DNA of 5,210 bases from contig WQTY01000189.1 in the NCBI GenBank assembly GCA_009786045.1, positions 1 through 5,210 of the forward strand, written 5' to 3'. Below the pieces are notes generated by a model, which worked only from the letters and a program-made list of their open reading frames with translations, was not told the origin of the DNA and ran no database searches. The position numbers and the translations under genes are program-made. The stretch comes from Pseudomonadota bacterium (GTDB lineage Bacteria > Myxococcota_A > Bradymonadia > UBA4248). This document shows, in pieces, positions 1 to 5,210 of this stretch (position 1 is its first letter; the number at the start of each line of letters is the position of its first letter).

Positions 1-20
1 GGGCCTCAGTCGCCGGCCCC

Positions 21-51
21 GCAACGCCCCGCTCGTAGGGCGTTGCCCTAC
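21..51. repeat. GC-rich hairpin pair at left edge
   Basis: Two mutually exclusive perfect stems are visible. GCAACGCCC (21-29) pairs with GGGCGTTGC (38-46), and GTAGGGC (35-41) pairs with GCCCTAC (45-51) around a GTT loop. A further short stem, GGGCC (1-5) with GGCCC (15-19), lies just outside. No T-tract follows in either orientation, so this is not an intrinsic terminator. It is most likely part of an extragenic repeat cut by the window edge. No gene is seen in bases 1-291. Confidence 0.5.
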
Positions 52-56
52 GCTCT

Positions 57-104
57 GTGGGGGAGCATTGCTCCCCCACACCCCCTGCAATGCTGCCGCA
101 TTGC
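57..104. repeat. Two-hairpin extragenic repeat, copy 1
   Basis: The first hairpin is GTGGGGGAGC (57-66), loop ATT, GCTCCCCCAC (70-79). It is followed by the spacer ACCCCCT and a second hairpin GCAATGC (87-93), loop TGCC, GCATTGC (98-104). The same architecture, spacer included, recurs at 2009-2054. The second stem of that copy differs at two positions, each change matched by its pairing partner. This points to a dispersed structured repeat rather than a terminator: no T-run follows. The stretch from 105 to about 222 holds nothing I can identify. Confidence 0.7.
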
Positions 105-242
105 TTTGGGGCAAAAATCATCGCCTTTGGACAAAAATAATGCCCCTTTGACGGTTTTTTCATCCAATGATCAAAACTTGCCTTTTTAACATCGGGAGCT
201 TGTACGAAGTATCGTCTCACCCCTGGGAGTCGGGAAGTATTG

Positions 243-268
243 CTGGGAGTGCGGGCATCCTGCCCGCC
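243..268 (+). repeat. REP element 1 (upstream of RAYT gene)
   Basis: The element reads CTGGGAGT, then the stem GCGGGCA (251-257), loop TCC, TGCCCGC (261-267), then C. The tetranucleotide GGAG (246-249) lies one base before the stem, as expected for REPs, which carry GTAG or GGAG at the 5' foot of the hairpin. It is identical over 26 bases to the copy at 326-351. Confidence 0.8.
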
Positions 269-291
269 ATAGAAAACATGAGAGCAGAAAG

Positions 292-960
292 ATGTTCGGT
301 GATGAGAAATCAAATGGGTGTATCCCTGGGAGTGCGGGCATCCTGCCCGCCGTATTAACCCCAAAAATCTCTGCTGGCTGGCATTCACGCGGTTATCTTC
401 CTCATTTCGACGCCACCGGACTGATACAATCCATTACGTTTCGATTACGCGACAGCTTACCTGTCAAAATACTTGAACAATGGAAAAATGAACTATCGGC
501 ACTGGATACGAAAGATTCTCGACCGCATTTCCAAAAATTTGAGCTGCGCAAACGCATCGAACAATATGAAGATGCTGGACATGGTGCATGTTTTTTACGC
601 AATCCACAAATCTCCTGTATCGTTCAGAACGCTTTGTTGCATTTCGATGGAGAACGTTACCGACTATTGGAATGGTGCATCATGCCAAACCACGTCCATG
701 TGCTCATTGAGACCATCACCGGATTTGCATTGTCAGCCATTATTCACTCGTGGAAATCATTCACAGCTACCAAGGCCAACAGATTGCTGGGGCGCACAGG
801 CGAGTTCTGGATGCACGAACATTATGACCGCTTTATCCGTGACGAGAAGCATTTAGGCGTAATCCGCAATTACATCCGCAACAACCCTGTAAAAGCGGGG
901 TTGGTAAAAACACCGCAGGAATGGTCTGCAGGAAGTGCAGGGTGGATGAACACAAAATAG
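292..960 (+). CDS. REP-associated tyrosine transposase (RAYT, Y1/HUH family)
   Basis: This 222-residue single-strand DNA transposase of the Y1 (IS200-like) superfamily is expected to nick and rejoin REP hairpins through a 5'-phosphotyrosine. The HUH motif is seen in PNHVHVLI (H134 and H136). The likely nucleophile is Y194 in RNYIRNNPVKAGL, which aligns with Y115 of the E. coli RAYT (YIYINPVKHG). Y178 in EHYDRF is a conserved neighbour but not the catalytic residue. The family core begins near W30 (WHSRGYLPHFD); the first 29 residues are largely REP-encoded. No other in-frame ATG, GTG or TTG lies between 292 and the core, so ATG 292 is the best start. A weak GAGAG sits seven bases upstream. 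The TAG stop overlaps the inverted 3' REP. All catalytic residues are present and no frameshift is seen, so it is probably active or recently so. It has no partner TnpB gene, as usual for RAYTs. Confidence 0.88.
   Translation: MFGDEKSNGCIPGSAGILPAVLTPKISAGWHSRGYLPHFDATGLIQSITFRLRDSLPVKILEQWKNELSALDTKDSRPHFQKFELRKRIEQYEDAGHGACFLRNPQISCIVQNALLHFDGERYRLLEWCIMPNHVHVLIETITGFALSAIIHSWKSFTATKANRLLGRTGEFWMHEHYDRFIRDEKHLGVIRNYIRNNPVKAGLVKTPQEWSAGSAGWMNTK
326..351 (+). repeat. REP element 2 (inside the start of the RAYT gene)
   Basis: This is an exact second copy of the 26-base element, with GGAG at 329-332 and the stem 334-340/344-350. It lies within the transposase reading frame, where it encodes the residues PGSAGILPA (codons 12-20). 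A perfect 7-bp GC-rich stem this close to the ATG could also form in the mRNA. Confidence 0.8.
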
Positions 961-984
961 CGGGCAGGATGCCCGCACTCCCAG
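959..984 (-). repeat. REP element 3, inverted, overlapping RAYT stop codon
   Basis: This is the reverse complement of REP elements 1 and 2, matching 25 of 26 bases. The stem is GCGGGCA (960-966) with TGCCCGC (970-976), and CTCC (978-981) is the complement of the GGAG signature. The RAYT stop codon TAG (958-960) runs into the repeat. The opposite orientation to the 5' copies completes the inverted REP pair. Confidence 0.8.
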
Positions 985-1096
985 TGGAGTCATCCATTTC
1001 CTTCAGTTCTAATCGAAGGATACCCGCACTCCCAGTGGAGTCATCCGTTTCCTTCAGTTCTAATCGAAGGATACCCGCACTCCCAGTGGAGTCATC
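972..1096. repeat. 51-bp tandem repeat containing half-REPs
   Basis: CCCGCACTCCCAGTGGAGTC recurs at 972, 1023 and 1074, an exact 51-base period. Units 1 and 2 are almost identical, differing at ATTTCC versus GTTTCC. Unit 3 stops matching after about 23 bases. Each unit keeps the GGAG side of the REP (CCCGCACTCCCAG) but has lost the other half of the hairpin. The period is a multiple of three, so the array is open in one frame (RIPALPVESS...), but that frame has no other sign of being a gene. No gene is seen from 961 to 1143. Confidence 0.8.
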
Positions 1097-1143
1097 TCAT
1101 TTCAGGCACAACCCAATATAGCAATGGTTAACGTGCAAATTAC

Positions 1144-1986
1144 CTAAACGCTGATAAGTTCCCGAAGGCTCTTTTGCACTTCTTCATCGATCCTTTCCAT
1201 GGGCAGGCTGTCGATGACCAGATGCCCGCTTGCCTGCGCATAAAGATCGCTTTGCAGAAAACACGAAAGCGCCCTGACGCGATGCGCGACTTCGCGCGTC
1301 CCCCAGTCGACATCGAGATGATTGTGATAGCGTCGAATTTCCTTCATGATTTCATCGTCACCCCAATCGAGCTCAGACTTCATGATCATGAGAATGGCAG
1401 CGCTGACATCGCGGCAGGCCAGCATCCCGGCTCTGTCCTGCGTGACGGCGGCGGCTCTCTGCCAGCGCAAAAGCAAATCCATCCACTGCGCAGCTTTCCC
1501 CAAAACACCATAGGTCAGGGTATTCGCAAAACGCATGAGGGTCATATAGGGGACATGGCCATTGGCCCAGGCCCCGAGACCCTGCCCGAAGACGAATCGA
1601 AGGGCGGCGGGGGGCAGGCTGGCTGCAGGCACAGACAAGCCAAAAAAGACATCCTTTCCGTCGCCATAGGGGGCAAAAAACTGCGGCTGATCGGGCACAA
1701 TTCTCACCGCCATGGGAGGGACGCCAAATCGCGCACAAACCTCTCGCCACAAACGCGGCAGGCGCTCATCCAGCCCAAGCTCATACGACTTGCGCCTCAG
1801 GCGCGGCCTGTCAGTCATCCGCCACGCCGCCATCCCAAGTTCAATGAGCCGGGACAAACCAGGTATACCGGCAAGTTGCCGCAAACGCTGCATGTCTTCG
1901 ACATAGGCATAGTTCTCGAAGACAATGTTCGGGCGAGCAGATGAAACTTTGTGCTGCGCAATATAGCTCTGAAAATCGAAGGCCAT
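1144..1986 (-). CDS. M48-fold protein with degenerate active site (probable pseudoprotease)
   Basis: This 280-residue protein aligns by eye with the M48 (Ste24/HtpX-like) peptidase domain. Residues 80-100 (LWREVCARFGVP...VRIVPD) match the conserved strand and helix before the active site. FGQGLGAWANGH (133-144) sits where M48 enzymes have GHELGHIKNGH. DRAGMLACRD (184-193) matches the ADRAGLLAC block, and AHRVRAL (234-240) matches the C-terminal HPP..RIRAL block. The zinc ligands appear lost: HExxH is Q135-G136-L-G-A139, and the usual glutamate four residues before D184 is A180. It should not be a zinc protease; binding, scaffolding or regulation is more likely. No signal peptide or convincing membrane helix is visible, so it is probably cytoplasmic. 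The start is supported by AAAAGGGG (1992-1999), five bases before the only suitable ATG. The G+C content is the highest in the window. The specific role is unknown. Confidence 0.75.
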   Translation of the reverse strand: MAFDFQSYIAQHKVSSARPNIVFENYAYVEDMQRLRQLAGIPGLSRLIELGMAAWRMTDRPRLRRKSYELGLDERLPRLWREVCARFGVPPMAVRIVPDQPQFFAPYGDGKDVFFGLSVPAASLPPAALRFVFGQGLGAWANGHVPYMTLMRFANTLTYGVLGKAAQWMDLLLRWQRAAAVTQDRAGMLACRDVSAAILMIMKSELDWGDDEIMKEIRRYHNHLDVDWGTREVAHRVRALSCFLQSDLYAQASGHLVIDSLPMERIDEEVQKSLRELISV

Positions 1987-2008
1987 CTCTACCCCTTTTG
2001 TTTTTTTC

Positions 2009-2054
2009 GTGGGGGAGCCAGCTCCCCCACACCCCCTGCGATACTGCGTATCGC
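2009..2054. repeat. Two-hairpin extragenic repeat, copy 2
   Basis: The first hairpin is GTGGGGGAGC (2009-2018), CA, GCTCCCCCAC (2021-2030), followed by ACCCCCT. The second is GCGATAC (2038-2044), TGC, GTATCGC (2048-2054). Compared with copy 1 the second stem has A-T replaced by G-C at position 3 and G-C replaced by A-T at position 6, so pairing is kept. It lies just upstream of the M48-like gene. Seen from the minus strand a run of A, not T, follows the first hairpin, so it is not a terminator for the upstream lipoprotein gene. Confidence 0.7.
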
Positions 2055-2079
2055 TTGTGGGTAGAGGACGAGATACATT

Positions 2080-2093
2080 ATTTTGGCCAAAAT
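2080..2093. promoter_or_regulatory. 14-bp perfect palindrome, possible operator
   Basis: ATTTTGGCCAAAAT is a perfect 14-base palindrome about 95 bases upstream of the M48-like start codon, in a short AT-rich patch between GC-rich repeats. Such a site could bind a dimeric regulator near a minus-strand promoter. No clear -35/-10 pair is visible with it, so the regulatory role is a guess. Confidence 0.25.
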
Positions 2094-2137
2094 TGCCGTT
2101 TTTTATGCAGATTTCCCTTCTGCGGTGGCGGGTGTAG

Positions 2138-2158
2138 GGGCGACCCTTGCGGTCGCCC
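2138..2158. repeat. GC-rich hairpin downstream of lipoprotein gene
   Basis: GGGCGACC (2138-2145), loop CTTGC, GGTCGCCC (2151-2158) is a perfect 8-bp stem. The flanks TGTAGGGG (2133-2140) and CCCCTGCA (2167-2174) could form an alternative outer stem with one G-T pair. It begins about 27 bases beyond the lipoprotein stop codon. It may slow 3' decay of the transcript or be another dispersed extragenic repeat. There is no T-tract, so I do not call it an intrinsic terminator. Confidence 0.5.
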
Positions 2159-2184
2159 TGCGCTCACCCCTGCAGACAAAGCGG

Positions 2185-5100
2185 CTATGGTTTGGGTACA
2201 CACACACCGTTCAGGCAGACCTGGCTACCTGAACAGGTCACCCCCTTATAGTGGCTGCTGTTTGGATCGGGGCTGTTGCATTCACGCCTAGCACCACAGA
2301 ACTCGCTACTCGTGTTCGTTCTGATACACTTCCCATCACACAGAGCCATATTAATCGACCAGTTACCTAAACATGGCAAACAATCGTTGCCACTACAGAA
2401 TTCATTGCTCGCGCATGCTTTTCCTGTGCCGCACTTGCACTCACCGCCAACGCAAGTTTCATTAATTCGACAGATCGTACCCGGAGAACATTCACACATT
2501 CCATCCTTACATGTGCCCCCCCCACACTTCGACCCCACAAAATCAAGTGTAGCTGCACCGCCTGTAACGCATGCTCCTCCTGCCCCACAATGCTCGTTGC
2601 TCCTCCGTGGATCAACACACCCACTGCCACATCCAATCATGTTATTAGAGCACAGGCACGAGCCGTTTACGCAGGTTTGACCGCTTGAACAAGTCCTTCC
2701 CTTAGAATTCGAAAAAGTTGCGCCCACACATGTACCACGAGCCCCACAATACGTATTATTTGAGCCCGAGTTGATGCACTTTTTACTCGCACCCTCATCA
2801 CACAGTGCCACATAAGGATCATTCGCCCGAGTCGAGCAGTCAACACGGCACTTGGGCTCATTGCTACAATGGTTTTCTGGGTTTTCCGGGTTTTCACATA
2901 TCACTACGTTCGTGCCTGTACCACATTGGCACGCGCTGCCATTGCAGGTTTCCCCCAAACTGCAAGTCGTCGTTGCCCCCTTACATTGACACAACCCACC
3001 CACACAGCTCGCATCTGCACCACAGTCGACCCCTTTGAAGTTGTGGTCAACCCGGGCGTCATGACTGCACGTACCCCTTGCACCACAGCTCGTCGGACTC
3101 GTCTGTGGATTGATACAGCTGCCGTTGCAAAGAATCTGCCCAAAAGGGCACACACAGCTGCCACTCACACAAGCTGTCCCACCTGAACAAACCGCACCCT
3201 GATAGTTGACGTCCCCGACTGTTGGATTGCTGCATGCACCTTGCGCCCCACAATTCACAGCGCTCGTCTTGGGGTCGATGCACTCGCCGCCACATACCAC
3301 ACCAGAACAAGAAGAGCTCTGGCAACTGCCATTCGAACATATCTGACCTGCAGTGCACGCTCTCCCCTGAGGAGTGCAGTTCGCACCAGCTCCACAGAAC
3401 CTTGCATCGCTGTCTGGATTGATGCAAAATGTATTGCCACAAAACACAGGTGCATAACTTGGGCATGCGCACTGACCGCTGTTGTTGCAGATTTGCTCGC
3501 CCTGGCACAATTGCCCTGTTGTGCCACATTGGCACTTGCCGGTGGCGGTATGACAAGTCTCGCCGTTTCCACACGGCGTACAGGAACTGCCACAGCACTC
3601 AACCTCAGGAAGACATTGTTGCCCATTGATGGAGAGGTTGAAACCACTTTTGCATGTTTTAAACTCACACTTACCATCCGATCTGCAAAAACCCACGCCA
3701 TTCACAAATGCATCTCTTTCGCAATTTGTACATGCCTCACCACAGCAATCATCTGAATTTTTTTCACACGCCTGGGTTTCTTCTCTAAACGCATAGCCTG
3801 AGGCACACACAATGATCACGCACTCGCCTTCCCTGCATTCGGAAACAAGAACGTGGCTGCTTTCAGGTTCACAATTCTTACCCACTTCATTCGGCTTTCC
3901 GCACGCTTTAGGCGTGTTGATGGCACATGACATACCGTAGCTGTCTGCCACGATATGATAACCTGGTTGGCATTCGGTGATGTTACATGCGCCCTTATCG
4001 CACGTAACATCCTTGACATGGTTTATCATTTTACAATTGGTACAATTCGAACCACAGCGTTCATCTTCCTTATCGTCCTGACACAAGCAGCTTTCATCAC
4101 AAGCTGCTGGACAAATACCTGCTGGTACCTCAGAGCATTTTGAGGCGACACACTCCCCGTCGATGCACATCTCTCCATCGCCGCAGGAAACGCATATGCT
4201 ATCTTCACCCACCATCCCACAATTCTGTATGTTGAATGTGCCCGCTATACATATGCTTTCGTCTTTATTCAGGCAAAAACCTTTTGTACAGCTTGATGCT
4301 TCGCATTTCTCATTTTTGCAGACGCCGGTTCCCCAACCATTGAACGTTTTGCCGCAATTTTGTTGACCTTGACCACATTGGTTAACCGTGCCCTGGTGGC
4401 ATTCACCCATAATAAGGCTGAAACCTTCGTGACATTCCGTGAAGACACATCGGCCTGCAACGCAAAAACCTTTCGGATCCATACAATTTTTAACATCGAT
4501 ACTTTCTCTCGAACCACAGGCATTGTTTTTGTTTTCTACGCACGTGCCTTCTCCGGTCATATGATGATCAAACATACATTCTTTGATCACGCATTGGCTA
4601 TCACGACAAGCGTACTCCGAAACTTTACCATTTTCAGAATTTTCGTTGCAATCTACACAGTCTGAACCACACCGCCTTCCCGCGATATCTTCACTTACGC
4701 ACTCACTGTGAGGAACAAAAACACAGACGTTCTCACCACAAATTTCCTTACACTCTCCCTTTTGACATCTTTGATTAGCAGAACACGACACGCCCTGTTC
4801 GCATGTATCGTACGAACCACAAAATTCGGGATCACTATCGGGACTAATACATCTCCCGCCTCCGCAAAGAACAAACCCTGCCGGACACCGGGTAGGATCA
4901 CAATAGGCTTCCCCATCCTCATCCATCTGGCACACATGATGTTTCGGACAATTATCGTGCTTAAAGGACGATTTGAAGTCTTCGCACTTGTCTCTCCCGC
5001 ACGGCCCATTGGCCGTGGCAATATATGCCAACCCGGGGCATTTGGGTGCGACTGTGCCATCGTCGTTAACAAAATCTCTATGCAGCGAGTCATCCCATTT

Positions 5101-5210
5101 GCAACCGGCCAATACCACCATCAAAAAACATAAAAGGTGGAAAATATACCTGGCTACATTATTAGTTCTGTTCTGTTCTGTTCTGTTCTGTTCTGTTCTG
5201 TTCTGTTCTG
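2185..5210 (-). CDS. Giant cysteine-rich repeat lipoprotein, Stig1-like modules; 5' end runs off the window
   Basis: This is a probable outer-membrane or surface lipoprotein with about 143 cysteines in 979 residues counted from TTG 5124. The lipobox is LAGC, with the acylated Cys at residue 8. TTG 5124 and ATG 5121 leave only six or seven residues before that Cys and have no Shine-Dalgarno. The frame stays open upstream and encodes VARYIFHLLCFLMVVLAGC, a proper lipoprotein signal, preceded by EQNRT repeats from a pentanucleotide array. The true start is therefore probably beyond 5210. Residues 9-85 are unique. One Stig1-like module (CGGGRCISPDSDPEFCG) lies at 86-125. About seven modules of a second kind (CGxxCTxC...CxxGxCxxxxCxxGY) fill 152-515. 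Six further Stig1-like modules (C.G.CINP.....CGA.G.C ... G..C..G..C..G.C) fill 561-601, 609-658, 665-714, 773-825, 830-879 and 927-975. Adhesion or matrix binding through disulfide-bonded modules is inferred; no catalytic domain is seen. It ends in GVCVPKP with no sorting signal. Confidence 0.8.
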   Translation of the reverse strand, partial: EQNRTEQNRTEQNRTNNVARYIFHLLCFLMVVLAGCKWDDSLHRDFVNDDGTVAPKCPGLAYIATANGPCGRDKCEDFKSSFKHDNCPKHHVCQMDEDGEAYCDPTRCPAGFVLCGGGRCISPDSDPEFCGSYDTCEQGVSCSANQRCQKGECKEICGENVCVFVPHSECVSEDIAGRRCGSDCVDCNENSENGKVSEYACRDSQCVIKECMFDHHMTGEGTCVENKNNACGSRESIDVKNCMDPKGFCVAGRCVFTECHEGFSLIMGECHQGTVNQCGQGQQNCGKTFNGWGTGVCKNEKCEASSCTKGFCLNKDESICIAGTFNIQNCGMVGEDSICVSCGDGEMCIDGECVASKCSEVPAGICPAACDESCLCQDDKEDERCGSNCTNCKMINHVKDVTCDKGACNITECQPGYHIVADSYGMSCAINTPKACGKPNEVGKNCEPESSHVLVSECREGECVIIVCASGYAFREETQACEKNSDDCCGEACTNCERDAFVNGVGFCRSDGKCEFKTCKSGFNLSINGQQCLPEVECCGSSCTPCGNGETCHTATGKCQCGTTGQLCQGEQICNNSGQCACPSYAPVFCGNTFCINPDSDARFCGAGANCTPQGRACTAGQICSNGSCQSSSCSGVVCGGECIDPKTSAVNCGAQGACSNPTVGDVNYQGAVCSGGTACVSGSCVCPFGQILCNGSCINPQTSPTSCGARGTCSHDARVDHNFKGVDCGADASCVGGLCQCKGATTTCSLGETCNGSACQCGTGTNVVICENPENPENHCSNEPKCRVDCSTRANDPYVALCDEGASKKCINSGSNNTYCGARGTCVGATFSNSKGRTCSSGQTCVNGSCLCSNNMIGCGSGCVDPRRSNEHCGAGGACVTGGAATLDFVGSKCGGGTCKDGMCECSPGTICRINETCVGGECKCGTGKACASNEFCSGNDCLPCLGNWSINMALCDGKCIRTNTSSEFCGARRECNSPDPNSSHYKGVTCSGSQVCLNGVCVPKP
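2516..2523 (-). repeat. G8 homopolymer tract inside lipoprotein gene
   Basis: Eight consecutive C on the plus strand give GGG GGG GG(C) on the coding strand, encoding the glycines at 868-870 in SKCGGGTCKDG. Runs of this length are slippage-prone. A frameshift here would remove the last Stig1-like module; one alternative frame stays open from upstream of the tract until a stop at 2367. Confidence 0.6.
5166..5210. repeat. Pentanucleotide tandem repeat (TTCTG)x9 or more
   Basis: Nine exact copies of TTCTG (CAGAA on the strand of the lipoprotein gene) run to the last base of the window, so the true number is unknown. There are no interruptions. The array is open in all three frames on the lipoprotein strand, cycling through the codons for E, Q, N, R and T. 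It sits about 15 bases upstream of the signal-peptide codons. Each gain or loss of one unit changes the reading frame by two bases. Confidence 0.95.

Larger units (their letters stand above)
243..984 (+). mobile_element. REP-RAYT unit (transposase gene flanked by inverted REP elements)
   Basis: A Y1-transposase gene is bracketed by copies of one 26-base hairpin element. Two copies lie in direct orientation at the 5' side (243-268 and 326-351) and one in inverted orientation at the 3' side (959-984). REPs that flank a RAYT gene in inverted arrangement are the hallmark of REP/BIME systems, where the single transposase gene is domesticated and thought to move or maintain the REP sequences. A decayed fourth copy may start at 223, where CTGGGAGT is followed by an altered sequence. 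The outer limits are those of the REPs; no target-site duplication was identified. Confidence 0.75.

Noticed and set aside
148..176. TTGACG as a -35 box for the RAYT gene
   Set aside because: With normal spacing the -10 position reads TCAAAA, a poor match, and the distance to the gene start is over 110 bases. Not enough to call a promoter.
167..358. 63-codon plus-strand frame containing two AGILPA/RASCPP segments
   Set aside because: It is a read-through of the two upstream REPs overlapping the RAYT gene in another frame; there is no independent support.
972..1096. Possible CRISPR array
   Set aside because: The 51-base units are the same throughout, with no variable spacers, only two and a half units and no cas genes. 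This is a tandem repeat.
921..1121. 66-codon plus-strand frame reading RIPALPVESS repeats
   Set aside because: It is the translation of the 51-bp tandem repeat and inverted REP. The period is a multiple of three, so openness is expected by chance.
1174..1944. 256-codon open frame on the plus strand opposite the M48-like gene
   Set aside because: It is the antisense of a GC-rich gene with recognisable M48 motifs. Its translation has no family features and no ribosome binding site was evident.
1992..2030. Intrinsic terminator formed by the GTGGGGGAGC hairpin and the adjacent T/A run
   Set aside because: In minus-strand transcripts the hairpin is followed by A residues, not U. In plus-strand transcripts the T-run comes before the hairpin. 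Neither order fits a Rho-independent terminator.
5129..5131. ATG on the minus strand just upstream of the lipoprotein frame
   Set aside because: It is out of frame and ends after 13 codons, so it cannot start the lipoprotein. The ATG at 5157-5159 is likewise followed at once by TAG.
2276..5133. Many plus- and minus-strand frames of 60-180 codons inside the lipoprotein gene
   Set aside because: They are shadows of a long gene whose regular cysteine codons (TGC/TGT) suppress stops in other frames. None has a coherent domain pattern.

Overview
The window looks like an accessory or intergenic-rich piece of a chromosome from a Gram-negative bacterium. The best guess is a myxobacterium-like or other former deltaproteobacterial lineage. 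The reasons are a very large cysteine-rich lipoprotein built of Stig1-like repeats, a myxobacterial-style degenerate M48 protein, and a REP-associated transposase of the GSAGILPA/WHSRGYLPHFD type. The taxon is inferred from family flavour only; there is no rRNA or marker gene. Base composition is a mosaic. Single 60-base lines counted by hand give about 38% G+C in the transposase, 72% in the M48-like gene, and 37% to 60% within the lipoprotein gene.

Layout, left to right. Bases 1-111 hold GC-rich hairpins, including a two-hairpin repeat that recurs at 2009-2054. Bases 243-984 are a REP/RAYT unit: a Y1 (HUH) transposase gene (292-960, +) with two REP hairpins at its 5' side, one of them inside the reading frame, and an inverted REP overlapping its stop codon. 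A 51-bp tandem repeat carrying half-REPs follows (972-1096). Next, on the minus strand, is a 280-residue M48-fold protein (1144-1986) in which the HExxH motif and the third zinc ligand are replaced. Bases 1987-2184 hold the second two-hairpin repeat, a 14-bp palindrome and another GC hairpin. The rest (2185 to the right edge, minus strand) is one gene for a lipoprotein of more than 979 residues with about 143 cysteines in two kinds of module.

The most notable point is at the right edge. The lipoprotein reading frame stays open upstream of its first usable start codon (TTG 5124). It runs through a convincing signal peptide and then through at least nine copies of the pentanucleotide CAGAA (coding strand), leaving the window without meeting a start or stop codon. 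A pentanucleotide repeat at the signal-peptide end of a surface lipoprotein gene is the arrangement used for phase variation by slipped-strand mispairing, as in the neisserial opa genes. A G8 tract lies near the other end of the same gene. The M48-like gene and the lipoprotein gene share a strand, but repeats separate them by about 200 bases, so an operon is not evident.
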